From positions 1 to 55,909 of the forward strand of contig NZ_SMBP01000021.1 in NCBI RefSeq assembly GCF_004341945.1: a stretch of DNA of 55,909 nucleotides, given 5' to 3'. The translations under genes were made by a program, and so were the position numbers. This document shows, piece after piece, positions 1 through 8,884 of this stretch (positions are counted from its first letter, which is position 1; every line of letters begins with the position of its first letter). The notes below the pieces were generated by a model, which was not told the origin of the DNA, did not search any database, and saw only the letters and a list, made by a program, of their open reading frames with translations. The stretch comes from Longicatena caecimuris. GTDB taxonomy: Bacteria; Bacillota_I; Bacilli_A; Erysipelotrichales; Erysipelotrichaceae.

Positions 1-95
1 TATAGAGAGACACGCTTTGAAATTAAAACGAACCGCCGTATACGGAACCGTACGTACGGTGGTGTGAGAGGGTGATTTATTTCACCCTACTCGAT
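1..95 (+). mobile_element. 3' end of a group II intron (domains V and VI)
   Basis: The first 95 bases fold like the terminal domains of a bacterial group II intron. A domain V-like hairpin lies around 30-63: arms ACCGCCGTA and TACGGTGGT enclose a TACG/CGTA upper stem with a two-base CG bulge on the 3' side. A domain VI-like stem follows (AGGGTGA and TCACCCT, 69-87), then CTACTCGAT with a candidate branch-point A, ending in AT at 95. That end matches the AY 3' boundary known for group II introns. The reverse transcriptase ORF and 5' domains would lie upstream of the window. The assignment rests on recognised sequence and structure, not on a covariance search. Confidence 0.75.
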
Positions 96-130
96 ACAAA
101 AAAACGATGTAGCTGCGCATAAAAAAGTGC

Positions 131-136
131 TATACT
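131..136 (+). promoter_or_regulatory. Possible -10 element (TATACT) for the ligase-like gene
   Basis: TATACT lies 31 bases before the start codon at 168. No convincing -35 is seen at the usual distance, so this is a weak call. It sits just downstream of the intron end, so the intron insertion may have replaced the original upstream sequence. Confidence 0.35.
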
Positions 137-167
137 ATACATAAAGCATACATAGGGGAGTGTTGTT

Positions 168-1721
168 ATGGAGAAAGAAACCGGTTATTTAATTATGGCA
201 AGGAAGATGGCATATTGTTATCTTTTTCTGTTCAACAGTTTATTTCTATTCTGGTTTACCGACTATTATTATAATCTGAATGATTCTAAATACTATTTTT
301 ATATCACAATTACCGCAATCACGTTACTGATTAGCGGTGTGTTGTATGCTCTACATAAGCTACAGCTAAAAAAAGATAATCAAACAACGACATGGAAACA
401 ACTTATACATTTATCGATTACGGATAAATTGCTTTTTCTATGCCTTTGCAGTTATTTGATAACAACCATAATAAGTTCTTATCCAAGTGCTTCTTGCTAT
501 GGCATGATCCGTCATACCGGTCTTATCTTTGCTCTTTTTTTAGCAGGGACATATGCGATCGTTTCGCGTCTATACCAGCAACAACAATCGATTCTTTTAC
601 TATTTTTAGGCAGTGTAGGCGTGGTTGTTATTATCGGCATGTTGCAATTTTTCAACATTGATCCACTTGGTTTTTTTCAAGAGGTGAGTGATTATCAAAG
701 TAACTTTTATTTATCAACCATGGGAAATATTAATTTCTTTTCATCCTTGATTTGTCTTTCTTTACCCTTAACTATCGTTTTATATTTATATTGTGAGAAT
801 ACAACTAGTAAGATTCTATATTCCATCAGTATGATCCTTTGTTTTATCGGGCTTATGATTGCGAATAGTGATAGTGGTTATTTCGGCATTTTTACCCTCT
901 TGTTAATTATCGCCTACTTCGCTTTAAAAAACATACAGTACCTAAAACGCTATTTTATTGTTCTCTTATATTTTTTAGGTACTTTCAAGCTGATGGGAAT
1001 TCTTATCTATTTTATGCAAGATAGCTGCAGAGAATTGCATACGTTTTCACACTTTATCGCTTATCGCCCAATCACATGGATTTTTCTTGTTATCGTGGGG
1101 ATTGCGTATCTCTTGATGGATGTTTACACAAGCCCTTGTGAAAAGTATTTTAAAGGTATTCAAAAAGTAGGGCGAGGATTGTTGTTACTGATTGTTATCC
1201 TAGCGATAGGACTTTTTCTGTATTATTCCTTTATCGATACAAAACAGCCATTAGGCACCTTTGCTAACTATCTGCGTTATAATGATGCATGGGGTACGGG
1301 AAGAGGATTGATCTGGAATCGGGTGCTCTACAGTTATACACAGCTGCCATTTCTTCAGCTTTTATTCGGACATGGGCTTGATACGACACGGCTTTTACTA
1401 ATTGATACATTTGGTGAAACCATGGCTCTATATGATAATGCCCATAATGAAATCTTACAATACTTAGTGACAACCGGCATCGTAGGCTTGTTATGCTATC
1501 TTTCGACATTGATCAGCAGTTTAAAACGTCTTTGGATATTTATAAAAAAAGAACCGTATGCTTTTGCCATCGCCGCGACAATGCTTTGCTATTTCATACA
1601 AGCAATCGTAAATATCAATCAGCCAATTACAACACCGTTCTTATTTATGTTTTTAGGAATAGGAGAATCTTTTATCCGACAAGAACAAACACAACCCATT
1701 AAACAAGATGTAAATAATTAA
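168..1721 (+). CDS. O-antigen ligase/polymerase-like membrane protein (Wzy_C family)
   Basis: A 517-residue polytopic membrane protein with about a dozen hydrophobic segments and a large loop near residues 360-430. The loop contains LFGHGLDTTR followed by YDNAHNEILQYLVTTG, the Wzy_C-type motif of O-antigen ligases and polysaccharide polymerases that act on lipid-linked glycans at the outer face of the membrane. A GGGGAG ribosome site lies about 8 bases before the ATG. It is transcribed alone, between the group II intron tail and a terminator at 1860-1923. Substrate cannot be told from sequence; a wall or capsular polymer fits the teichoic acid-type genes further along. The family is fairly certain, the exact reaction is not. 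Confidence 0.75.
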   Translation: MEKETGYLIMARKMAYCYLFLFNSLFLFWFTDYYYNLNDSKYYFYITITAITLLISGVLYALHKLQLKKDNQTTTWKQLIHLSITDKLLFLCLCSYLITTIISSYPSASCYGMIRHTGLIFALFLAGTYAIVSRLYQQQQSILLLFLGSVGVVVIIGMLQFFNIDPLGFFQEVSDYQSNFYLSTMGNINFFSSLICLSLPLTIVLYLYCENTTSKILYSISMILCFIGLMIANSDSGYFGIFTLLLIIAYFALKNIQYLKRYFIVLLYFLGTFKLMGILIYFMQDSCRELHTFSHFIAYRPITWIFLVIVGIAYLLMDVYTSPCEKYFKGIQKVGRGLLLLIVILAIGLFLYYSFIDTKQPLGTFANYLRYNDAWGTGRGLIWNRVLYSYTQLPFLQLLFGHGLDTTRLLLIDTFGETMALYDNAHNEILQYLVTTGIVGLLCYLSTLISSLKRLWIFIKKEPYAFAIAATMLCYFIQAIVNINQPITTPFLFMFLGIGESFIRQEQTQPIKQDVNN

Positions 1722-1741
1722 GCAAATAAAATATGGTAGTA

Positions 1742-1759
1742 ACGCATACTCTTATGCGT
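1742..1759 (+). repeat. Short perfect hairpin in the 3' UTR of the ligase-like gene
   Basis: ACGCATA (1742-1748) and TATGCGT (1753-1759) form a 7-bp perfect hairpin with a 4-base loop. It has no T-tract, so it is not a classical terminator. A second pairing, ATGCAAA with TTTGCAT, follows within 1765-1806. Role unknown. Confidence 0.4.
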
Positions 1760-1859
1760 ATAGGATGCAAACGAGTAGGGGAATACGCAAAAATTCGATT
1801 TGCATATAAAAATTATGATGATGATAGTTTTTCGATAGGTCATCGGATATCACTTTTAT

Positions 1860-1923
1860 AAGCCTGTCGTATATCAGCTTTGATTTTAGCGTTTTAAGAT
1901 ATAGGAAATCAGGGCTTTTTTTT
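1860..1923 (+). terminator. Intrinsic terminator after the ligase-like gene
   Basis: AAGCCTG (1860) pairs with CAGGGCTT (1910), and the inner arms TATATC and GATATA also pair. A run of eight or more T follows. The T-tract overlaps the 3' end of the convergent carboxypeptidase gene, where it reads as its Lys-rich tail. Confidence 0.7.
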
Positions 1924-3159
1924 CATTGGTTTTTGCTTGTTTTTCGTTATGAGAATCGGCGGCTTTGATTGTCTTCTTTTTTTCATGATTAGCCAAAGAA
2001 TTAAGATGATAAGGAGAGTGGCAATCACATATACACTGATTGCGATATGCCAGCCATCACTGATAATTTCATATGTTGTCGTAGTATTCTTTGTTTTTAT
2101 GGTAAGGATACCGACAACATCATTTGGTTTGACAATCATTTTCTGATTAGTTGAAACAAATGTTTTTTCATAAGCGTTAAAGACGCCCTGTGGAGCTTCG
2201 ATATAGATGTCGGAAGGAAGAGCGACATGAAAGGAAGGCGTTAAGATATTCCCTTTGATTGCAACCGTATCTCCTTTTTTATAAATTATTTTCTTTTGAT
2301 AATTCGTAAAATACCATTGATATAAATGAGCGGCATCAACTACGTGATTGGTGTGCTTTTCATCAATGGGAGCTTCCGCGCTCACTATCACCACACGACG
2401 CCCATCTTTTTCAGCGGTACTTGCTAAATTTAATCCGGTTTCATCCATAGAGCCACTTTTTGCCCCGGTAATATAAGAATGATCCAACTTTGCTTTATCA
2501 AATGTAGCATACACAAAGTTTTCAGCAATGCGCTCTTCAAAGGCATTCGTTTTTATTTTCACTTGATCACTTGCAACTATCTTTTGAAAGATGGGATTCT
2601 CCATAGCGTAATCCATAAGGAGGGCCATATCTTTTACAGTAGTATAATGTTGTTTATCGTATTTTCCATATACATTCGTAAAATGTGTGTCTTGTAAATG
2701 CAATTCTTTTGCTTTGTTATTCATGAGATCGACAAAATCTTTCGTATTACCGGTAGTATAGCGTGCTAGCATTTCAGCTGCATCACTTCCTGATGCCAAC
2801 ATCATACAGGATAAAGCATCCTGTATACGCATTCTTTCACCGATCAATAGCCCTGCAATGCTAGCTTCATCGCGAATAACCTTAGTATCTGATGGCACTG
2901 CTTCAACAATTTTATCAAAGTGCTTCGTATTTTCGATTACCACGATTGCCGTCATGATTTTTGTCATCGATGCCGGATAAATACGTTTCTTTATATTTTT
3001 TGCGAAAAGTATTTCTTTCGTATCACGATTCATGACGATAACATCTTTACTTTTTAATGTGGCAGCTATTGCATCTTGCGTATTCTCCTTAGCATGTAGG
3101 ACATTCATGTTCATAACAAGAAAACAGCTAAGTAACATAGATAGGAAAAGCTTTCTCAT
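1909..3159 (-). CDS. Serine-type D-Ala-D-Ala carboxypeptidase (DacA/DacF-like, peptidase S11)
   Basis: Trims the terminal D-Ala from peptidoglycan stem peptides outside the cell. With the start chosen here (416 residues), a signal peptide covers residues 1-23 (ending LHA). The S11 motifs follow in order: SMTK with catalytic Ser64 and Lys67, SGS at 123-125 in place of the usual SxN, and KSG at 234-236 in place of KTG. A single membrane helix near 370-392 and a very Lys-rich tail close the protein, a membrane-anchored layout as in DacA/DacF. AGGGTGA just before ATG at 3159 favours this start over an ATG 18 bases upstream. The two variant motifs are conservative; Ser in the second position of KTG is tolerated in some S11 enzymes. 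Confidence 0.9.
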   Translation of the reverse strand: MRKLFLSMLLSCFLVMNMNVLHAKENTQDAIAATLKSKDVIVMNRDTKEILFAKNIKKRIYPASMTKIMTAIVVIENTKHFDKIVEAVPSDTKVIRDEASIAGLLIGERMRIQDALSCMMLASGSDAAEMLARYTTGNTKDFVDLMNNKAKELHLQDTHFTNVYGKYDKQHYTTVKDMALLMDYAMENPIFQKIVASDQVKIKTNAFEERIAENFVYATFDKAKLDHSYITGAKSGSMDETGLNLASTAEKDGRRVVIVSAEAPIDEKHTNHVVDAAHLYQWYFTNYQKKIIYKKGDTVAIKGNILTPSFHVALPSDIYIEAPQGVFNAYEKTFVSTNQKMIVKPNDVVGILTIKTKNTTTTYEIISDGWHIAISVYVIATLLIILILWLIMKKRRQSKPPILITKNKQKPMKKKP

Positions 3160-3272
3160 TTTCATCACCCTAATCATCTCTTTAATAGTAACATAGACTT
3201 TATCAAAATCAAGAAATTTCCCTATTTCAAAAATTCAGATATAAGCGTTTAGGAATATCCTTATGTGGATAT

Positions 3273-5075
3273 ATGCCGCTACATGCAAATACGAAGGAAA
3301 CAAAAGACGAGATAATTAAAACAGCAGCTTTTGATTACAAAGAAAATAGTAATAATACGACAATAACGGCAACTTTTGATTTTCGCATGACGGATAATAG
3401 AAATTATTTTAAGTATAATAGGAAAACAAATAAAAATGATCATTATGATACAGGCATTTATGGTACGATTGAATCAGTCAAAGCCGGTTATGATCATACG
3501 AATTTTACGGTGGACTATTATAATTATTATAACTATACAGCAACGGGAGAAATTCAAAAAGTAAATACGTGGCTGGAATATGCCATAAAAGAGTATAACA
3601 TGGCAAAACAAAAGAATAAGATTACGACCTTTGTATTTCCTACCCAAGAGTTATCAGATGGCGATGATGCTTTTCTTAATTATATGCGAAAACACCGTTA
3701 CAAACATCCTACCGCTTTTGTCGCTTCGGAATTAGCATCGATGCAGAAACTATCGATCCCTTTGGTATTTCATTCGGGGTATGATTTACATCTTTACGAC
3801 TATAACATGAGTTTTCAGAAAATTACCAATACAAATGGTTCTTTTACCCCATCAGCCCATGACCAAATCATGAATAACAAACTGGAGGCATATGTAAAGA
3901 GCCATGATGTGAATGCGCCTTACCTCATTGAAGTAAATGCCAATTCGCAAATCATGCCAGGTACAGCGAATGTTCATATGCGCGCGGAAAATCTGGCGAA
4001 TGGTTATTATAATCTTTATAACTATAATCCAATTAATAATGCTATTTCTTATGTAGGAAGAGCTGTGGAAAAGGATGATGTCCTTTCTTTTACAACTTCT
4101 CAGAAGGGTTTATTCTTCTTAACAAAAGAAAAAGTGATGAAGGCCACCGCAAAGGGATATCGCGGTACTTATGATGGGAAGGCACATACCATCAATCTCA
4201 GTGGTTATCCATCAGGCAGTAAGATATCCTATCGTACAAGTGCAAATGGTACATGGTCAACAAAGAAACCAACAAGAACGAGTGCAGGGACAACGACGGT
4301 ATCGTACAAGATTGAGCATCCTAACTATAAGGCTTTAACGGGCAGTGCTAAGATCGAAGTCTTAGGACGCAATATCGCAAAAGGATCCATAACAGGATTA
4401 AGCACAAGAACATATACCGGTAAACGCATCAATCCTAATGTTATGGTGAAATATGGTTCGACAACATTAATAAAGGGAAAAGACTATACACTGTCTTATG
4501 GTGAAAATACCAACGCTGGAAAAGGAAGCGTAAAGATTAGTGGAAAAGGTAACTATACCGGCACAATCTCCAAAACATTTACGATCAATAAACGAAGCGT
4601 GTCTACATTAAGCTATAACAGTCTTTCTACAAGAACTTATACAGGAAAGGCGATCAAACCATCCATTACGGTGAAATATGGGAAGACGACCTTAAAAAAC
4701 GGACGTGATTACACACTGTCTTATGGAAAAAATGTAGCTACTGGCAAAGGCACAGTAAAAATCACTGGAAAAGGCAACTATCGTGGAACAATCACAAGAA
4801 GCTTTAAGATCGTACCGAAAAAACCAAGTGTGAGTATCAAGGCAGGTAAAGGAAGCTTAAAGGTGACAGCCAAAGCCACCGGAGCAAGTGGGTATCAAAT
4901 AGCTTATGCTACAAGTGCTAAAGGAAAACTGAAGTATGTGACAAGTGGTACAAGTAAAACCTTAAAACTATCAAGAAATAAGACGTATTATGTAAAAGTA
5001 AGAGCTTATAAGACGATAGATGGTAAAAAGTATTATGGCGCTTACAGTACGCTGAAACCTAGTAAGACTAAGTAA
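3273..5075 (+). CDS. Surface protein with Ig-like and FN3-like repeats, 5'-truncated
   Basis: A 600-residue protein read from the first ATG. Residues 1-280 match the unrecognised N-terminal domain of the 5218-7077 protein (shared YNYTATGEIQ, VNTWLEYAI, GLFFLTKEK). Then come a YDGKAH-type repeat, two YTGKxIxP Ig-like repeats and a C-terminal FN3-like domain ending YGAYSTLKPSKTK. No signal peptide is encoded from this ATG and no good ribosome site precedes it. The frame stays open back to 3192 and reads GISLCGYMPLHA, which resembles the second half of the signal peptides of the later family members, but contains no ATG, GTG or TTG. The gene has probably lost its true 5' end and may not be secreted. 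It is divergent from the carboxypeptidase gene. Confidence 0.7.
   Translation: MPLHANTKETKDEIIKTAAFDYKENSNNTTITATFDFRMTDNRNYFKYNRKTNKNDHYDTGIYGTIESVKAGYDHTNFTVDYYNYYNYTATGEIQKVNTWLEYAIKEYNMAKQKNKITTFVFPTQELSDGDDAFLNYMRKHRYKHPTAFVASELASMQKLSIPLVFHSGYDLHLYDYNMSFQKITNTNGSFTPSAHDQIMNNKLEAYVKSHDVNAPYLIEVNANSQIMPGTANVHMRAENLANGYYNLYNYNPINNAISYVGRAVEKDDVLSFTTSQKGLFFLTKEKVMKATAKGYRGTYDGKAHTINLSGYPSGSKISYRTSANGTWSTKKPTRTSAGTTTVSYKIEHPNYKALTGSAKIEVLGRNIAKGSITGLSTRTYTGKRINPNVMVKYGSTTLIKGKDYTLSYGENTNAGKGSVKISGKGNYTGTISKTFTINKRSVSTLSYNSLSTRTYTGKAIKPSITVKYGKTTLKNGRDYTLSYGKNVATGKGTVKITGKGNYRGTITRSFKIVPKKPSVSIKAGKGSLKVTAKATGASGYQIAYATSAKGKLKYVTSGTSKTLKLSRNKTYYVKVRAYKTIDGKKYYGAYSTLKPSKTK
4521..5039 (+). repeat. 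C-terminal cassette repeat, copy A
   Basis: A 519-base segment encoding the end of one Ig-like repeat, one full Ig-like repeat and the FN3-like domain. It aligns without gaps, at visibly high identity, with 13326-13844 and 15520-16038. The identity is at DNA level, including silent positions. Confidence 0.85.
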
Positions 5076-5082
5076 ATATAAG

Positions 5083-5128
5083 AAAACACTGGATTTACCT
5101 TTCGTGTAAGTAGATACAGTGTTTTTTT
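5083..5128 (+). terminator. Intrinsic terminator
   Basis: AAAACACTG (5083-5091) pairs with CAGTGTTTT (5117-5125) and is followed by a T-run. It closes the gene ending at 5075. Confidence 0.8.
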
Positions 5129-5151
5129 TATGAGCGATGAACAAAAAGGGA

Positions 5152-5180
5152 TTATCAAAATAGGGAAAGTAAGATATAAT
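5152..5180 (+). promoter_or_regulatory. Promoter of the 5218-7077 surface protein
   Basis: TATAAT at 5175-5180 with TTATCA at 5152-5157 (four of six consensus bases), 17-base spacer. The start codon at 5218 follows with a GAGGGG ribosome site. Confidence 0.6.
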
Positions 5181-5217
5181 AAAACCAAGAAAAGAAAAGG
5201 GATAAGTTGAGGGGTTT

Positions 5218-7077
5218 ATGAAAAATATTGAAATTAATTTTAGCAGCTTTCAATGGAAAAAGACAATGATTGCTATTGTGGTCAGTGCTGTATGTATTTC
5301 CATGTTTAATAGCCATACAGTTGTTGCCATGAGCAAGGCAGCAACCTATACTACAAGGAGTGCAATTGCTACATTTGATATTCCATTACGTTCTCATGAT
5401 GAATATTTTTATTATAAAGATGAACATAATGCGCATGGAAAAAATGGCAAAGGAACGATCACAGCCGTAAAAGGCGGTTTACATAATACGGATTTTAAAG
5501 TCGATTATACAGATTTTTATAACTATACGGCAACAGGTGAAATACAGCAGCCTGATCAGTGGCTGAAGTATGCAATGAATGAGTATACTCGAGCAAAGCA
5601 GAAAAATAAGATCAATACGTTTGTCTTACCTACGCGCAATAATTTAGACTTATCTGATACGGCGAATGCCTTTGGCCAATGGCAATCCATTACCTATCGC
5701 AAAATGCACCCAACGACTTTTTCCTCAACCGAATTAAAAGCTCTGCAAACACTCCAAGTACCTGTTGTTTTTCATGCCGGAGATCATAGCTTTGTCTATG
5801 ATTACAGTATGAGCTTTCAGGATATAACAAAAACCAGCGGATCTTTTAAACCTTCCGTAAAAGATCAAGTCACAAACACACAGTTAACAACCTATTTGAA
5901 GGCACATAATGTCACAAACGCATATGCCATCGAAGTCAATAAAGGATCAGAAATCATTCCGGGTGTTGCACATGTTTTCATGCGAACCAAAGGGCTTGCG
6001 GATGGCAATTATAACTTATATAGCTTTAATCCTAACAAGAGTACGATTTCATATGCCGGAAGAGCCATTCAGCAATCGGGAATCTTAGACTTTAAAACTA
6101 ATAAAAAAGGATTGTTTTTCCTAACAAAAGAAAAAACCAGTAAAGTGATGGCCAAAGGCTATACCGGAGTCTATGATGGCAAGGCACATAGTATAAGTTT
6201 AAGCGCATATCCTGCCGGAAGCACTGTGTCTTATAAAGTAGGTGCTAATGGTACATGGACAACGAAAAAGCCGACAAGGACACAAGCAGGTTCTGCAACG
6301 ATCTATTTTAAAATAGAACATCCAAGCTATCGGGCATTGCAAAGTTTTGCCAGAATTTCGATAAGTAAGAAAAGTTTAGCAGCAGCAAAAGTTAGTGGGA
6401 TTGTAAATAAATCTTATACAGGCCAGCCAATCAAACAAAGTCCTGTTGTCACATTAGGTACAACGACTTTAAAAAATGGTCGTGATTATAAGGTTGCCTA
6501 TGCCAATAATGTAGCAGTGGGAAGCGCCTCTATGATCATACTGGGAGCCGGAAATTACAGCGGTACCATTTATAAATCTTTCACGATTACAAAAAGCAAT
6601 GTAGCAAAACTAAGTGTTTCAGGTTTGGTGAATAAAGCATATACAGGAAAAACAATTAAGCCTGCCATTACCGTGAAAAATGGCAAAACAACATTAAAAT
6701 CCGGTAAAAATTATACGATCACCTATGGGAAAAACACAGCAGTCGGAATCGGTACAGTGAAAATCATCGGTAAAGGAAATTATACCGGAAGTGTTACGAA
6801 AACATTCCAAATCGTGCCTGTAAAACCAACGGTCAGTATCGTACCTGGCAACGCCAGTTTAAAAATTACGGCAAAAGCAAAAGGTGCCGGCAGTTATCAA
6901 ATAGCTTATGCCACAAGTGCCAAAGGAAAACTGAAGTATGTCACAAGTGGTACGAGTAAAACGTTAAAGCTATCAAGAAATAAGACGTATTATGTAAAAG
7001 TAAGAGCTTATAAGATCGTTGGCAATAAAAAATGCTATAGCTCTTACAGCACGTTAAGATGCATAAGAACGAAATAA
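5218..7077 (+). CDS. Secreted surface protein with Ig-like repeats and FN3-like C-terminus
   Basis: A 619-residue protein. Residues 1-40 form a signal peptide with an extended charged N-terminus (hydrophobic core TMIAIVVSAVCISMF, likely cut after VVAMSKA). Residues about 45-300 are a domain I do not recognise, shared only with 3273-5075 in this window. A YDGKAH-type repeat (about 312-380), two YTGKxIKP Ig-like repeats (about 385-540) and an FN3-like domain (about 540-619) follow. There is no LPxTG sorting motif, so attachment may be non-covalent. The repeats are more diverged in DNA than in the other three genes, but the last 180 bases are nearly identical to them. An adhesin-like role is inference from architecture. 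Confidence 0.75.
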   Translation: MKNIEINFSSFQWKKTMIAIVVSAVCISMFNSHTVVAMSKAATYTTRSAIATFDIPLRSHDEYFYYKDEHNAHGKNGKGTITAVKGGLHNTDFKVDYTDFYNYTATGEIQQPDQWLKYAMNEYTRAKQKNKINTFVLPTRNNLDLSDTANAFGQWQSITYRKMHPTTFSSTELKALQTLQVPVVFHAGDHSFVYDYSMSFQDITKTSGSFKPSVKDQVTNTQLTTYLKAHNVTNAYAIEVNKGSEIIPGVAHVFMRTKGLADGNYNLYSFNPNKSTISYAGRAIQQSGILDFKTNKKGLFFLTKEKTSKVMAKGYTGVYDGKAHSISLSAYPAGSTVSYKVGANGTWTTKKPTRTQAGSATIYFKIEHPSYRALQSFARISISKKSLAAAKVSGIVNKSYTGQPIKQSPVVTLGTTTLKNGRDYKVAYANNVAVGSASMIILGAGNYSGTIYKSFTITKSNVAKLSVSGLVNKAYTGKTIKPAITVKNGKTTLKSGKNYTITYGKNTAVGIGTVKIIGKGNYTGSVTKTFQIVPVKPTVSIVPGNASLKITAKAKGAGSYQIAYATSAKGKLKYVTSGTSKTLKLSRNKTYYVKVRAYKIVGNKKCYSSYSTLRCIRTK

Positions 7078-7102
7078 TAAGAATCTGAATAGCGATGAAA
7101 AT

Positions 7103-7143
7103 AGCGTTTAGCCAATCATCTTCTAATTGGTTAAACGCTTTTC
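7103..7143 (+). terminator. Intrinsic terminator
   Basis: AGCGTTTAGCCAAT (7103-7116) pairs with ATTGGTTAAACGCT (7126-7139, one G-T pair) and is followed by TTTT. It separates the surface gene from the signalling operon. Confidence 0.8.
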
Positions 7144-7201
7144 CTATATAGTGCAGCAATTGTAAGGATATATTGTAAAAATATCGCAATTCATGTAATT
7201 A

Positions 7202-7234
7202 TTGACATATTTAAAAAGAAATATATGAGATAAT
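7202..7234 (+). promoter_or_regulatory. Probable promoter of the split-kinase operon
   Basis: A perfect TTGACA at 7202-7207 is followed by an AT-rich stretch containing GATAAT at 7229-7234 (21-base gap) and TATGAG at 7224-7229 (16-base gap). The -10 is ambiguous and the spacing unusual, which could make the promoter activator-dependent. Confidence 0.45.
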
Positions 7235-7268
7235 ATATATACGTAAAATCGGGGTAGGTGAGAATGAA

Positions 7269-8060
7269 ATGAATGTTGCTGTTTATAATTTTTTATATGC
7301 AATTGCCGTCACCTATTATCTTGATACTCTCTTGACAAGAGCTCATGGAAAAACTTCCTTGTGTATTCATCTTATCTGTAATTTGTTTAGTTCCATTGTT
7401 ATTATGAATATTTTTTATGAAGAACTCTTGATGCGCGAATTCTTATATTTTAGCAGTTTGCTTTTTATTATCTGCTTCTTATATAAAGATCGTTTATTAT
7501 GGAGAATGGTCGTTCTGGTAATCCTTATGCTGATGGTTCCAATCTTTGAAATACCTCTGGATCTTTATGTAATAAATTGCACCACGTATTCACCTGAAGT
7601 GTTTTTACAACAGTATCCGCTAACCATGCCATTATTAGGGCTTTGGAATTTTATCGGTTTATGGCTAGTGTCATATTTTTTAAGAAAAAGACGACAAACG
7701 GTTTTACACATAAATGTTTATCTGACAGTGCTGCTTTTATCTTATTTCGTATTAATATTTTTTATACCGTTGTTAATTTACTTGCAAGATTTTTTAGAAG
7801 CACAATCACCAGTTTTATTGATGATGGAAATCTTGCTGCTATGGGGAAATCATTATGTATTGAAAAAATACTATGACAGTATGCTGCAAATCAAGCGAAT
7901 GCAAAGTAATACACAGGCGATGTTAGAAGAGGTTGAACAGATGAAGGAGTATAAGGTGGAATATAAGCAGATCTTGCGTCATGACTTAAAAAATCAATTA
8001 GCGGCATTAGAACGCATGTATAGAAAAGATAATACTATTGAAAGAAGGGAAGATGAATAA
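7269..8060 (+). CDS. Membrane sensor 1 with histidine box, no ATPase domain
   Basis: A 263-residue protein with six to seven membrane segments in residues 1-200, a coiled-coil linker (about 203-232) and an AgrC/GHKL-type histidine box QILRHDLKNQLAAL with His238. The protein stops 25 residues after this His, so the second dimerisation helix and the whole ATPase domain are missing. The end is not a random break: its last codons (GAAGGGAAG) form the ribosome site for the next gene, which starts 2 bases after the stop. It is paralogous to 8063-8884 and 9572-10384. It is likely a receptor subunit that supplies the phosphoacceptor His to the catalytic subunit at 10359. Ligand unknown; no AgrB/AgrD-like gene is nearby. 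Confidence 0.75.
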   Translation: MNVAVYNFLYAIAVTYYLDTLLTRAHGKTSLCIHLICNLFSSIVIMNIFYEELLMREFLYFSSLLFIICFLYKDRLLWRMVVLVILMLMVPIFEIPLDLYVINCTTYSPEVFLQQYPLTMPLLGLWNFIGLWLVSYFLRKRRQTVLHINVYLTVLLLSYFVLIFFIPLLIYLQDFLEAQSPVLLMMEILLLWGNHYVLKKYYDSMLQIKRMQSNTQAMLEEVEQMKEYKVEYKQILRHDLKNQLAALERMYRKDNTIERREDE

Positions 8061-8062
8061 GA

Positions 8063-8884
8063 ATGCAAACAGCGTATACATCTTTAAATTTTTTAATTTA
8101 TAATGTGCTCTTATCGATTGGCATTGCTTGTTTCTTTGATTCTTTACTAGAACGAAAATATAAGAAACTGTCTTTGCCTGCATGTATCATTATTTGCTCT
8201 GTGGCAGCTCTGATTACCGAAACCATACTTATCCATCAAGTAGTGATGCGTAATATTTTTACATATGTATGTTGGTATTTCGCTCAACATATCTTTTATA
8301 AAGGATCAGCAAAACGATATGTCTTCCATATTCTAGTAATCAGTTGTCTGTTGATCTTGTCGGAATTGCCATTTGACTTTGTGCTGTTATTACTAAATGG
8401 GGATATCGCTTCTTTTTATGCAGAGCATATGGATGTTATCTTTCTATCACTTCTTTTGATATACCCATGCATGGTTTTATGTTCTCGCAGTATACGAAAA
8501 AGAGACCATCTTTCCATATCAATCGACCTGTATTTATGGATAATCTTTCTATTAACCTTCTTTATGATTGTATTGTTCCCGTTATTTGTTATTATCGGCG
8601 GTTATTATAAAAATGATATGCGAATATGTTTTGTATTGGCAATGGCCTGCTTAGTCGGAAGTGTGATTACCCTATGGGGGTATGTGCGAAAGAAAAGGAG
8701 TGAATTAGCATTCCATAACCACCAAGTATTTTATACAGAAGTGAATGAACAGTATTTAAACGATGTAAAGAAAAGAAATGAATATGTACGACTTTTTCGC
8801 CATGATTTGCAAAATCAATTAGAAATAGTCAAAACATTACAGAGGAGGAAGAATGATGATGCAACTCGTAGTCGTAGAAGATGA
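8063..8884 (+). CDS. Membrane sensor 2 with histidine box, no ATPase domain
   Basis: A 273-residue paralogue of the previous protein. It has six or so membrane segments (to about residue 215), a short linker, then LFRHDLQNQLEIV with His247. It ends 26 residues later in a very basic tail (RSRRR), with no ATPase domain. Its 3' end overlaps the response regulator gene by 32 bases, and the AGAGGAGGAAGA in its final codons is that gene's ribosome site, so this end is under selection as it stands. The inner pattern before the fourth helix (ELPFDF) matches sensors 1 (EIPLDL) and 3 (EFLFDF). Confidence 0.75.
   Translation: MQTAYTSLNFLIYNVLLSIGIACFFDSLLERKYKKLSLPACIIICSVAALITETILIHQVVMRNIFTYVCWYFAQHIFYKGSAKRYVFHILVISCLLILSELPFDFVLLLLNGDIASFYAEHMDVIFLSLLLIYPCMVLCSRSIRKRDHLSISIDLYLWIIFLLTFFMIVLFPLFVIIGGYYKNDMRICFVLAMACLVGSVITLWGYVRKKRSELAFHNHQVFYTEVNEQYLNDVKKRNEYVRLFRHDLQNQLEIVKTLQRRKNDDATRSRRR

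Noticed and set aside
3263-3319. ATG with an AGGA site as start of the truncated surface protein
   Set aside because: The frame from this ATG stops after 18 codons and does not join the long frame.
7078-7268. A pheromone peptide (AgrD-like) gene near the signalling operon
   Set aside because: Neither this gap nor 11226-11321 has a short ORF with a ribosome site and a signal-peptide-like or AgrD-like sequence. No AgrB-like protease is present.
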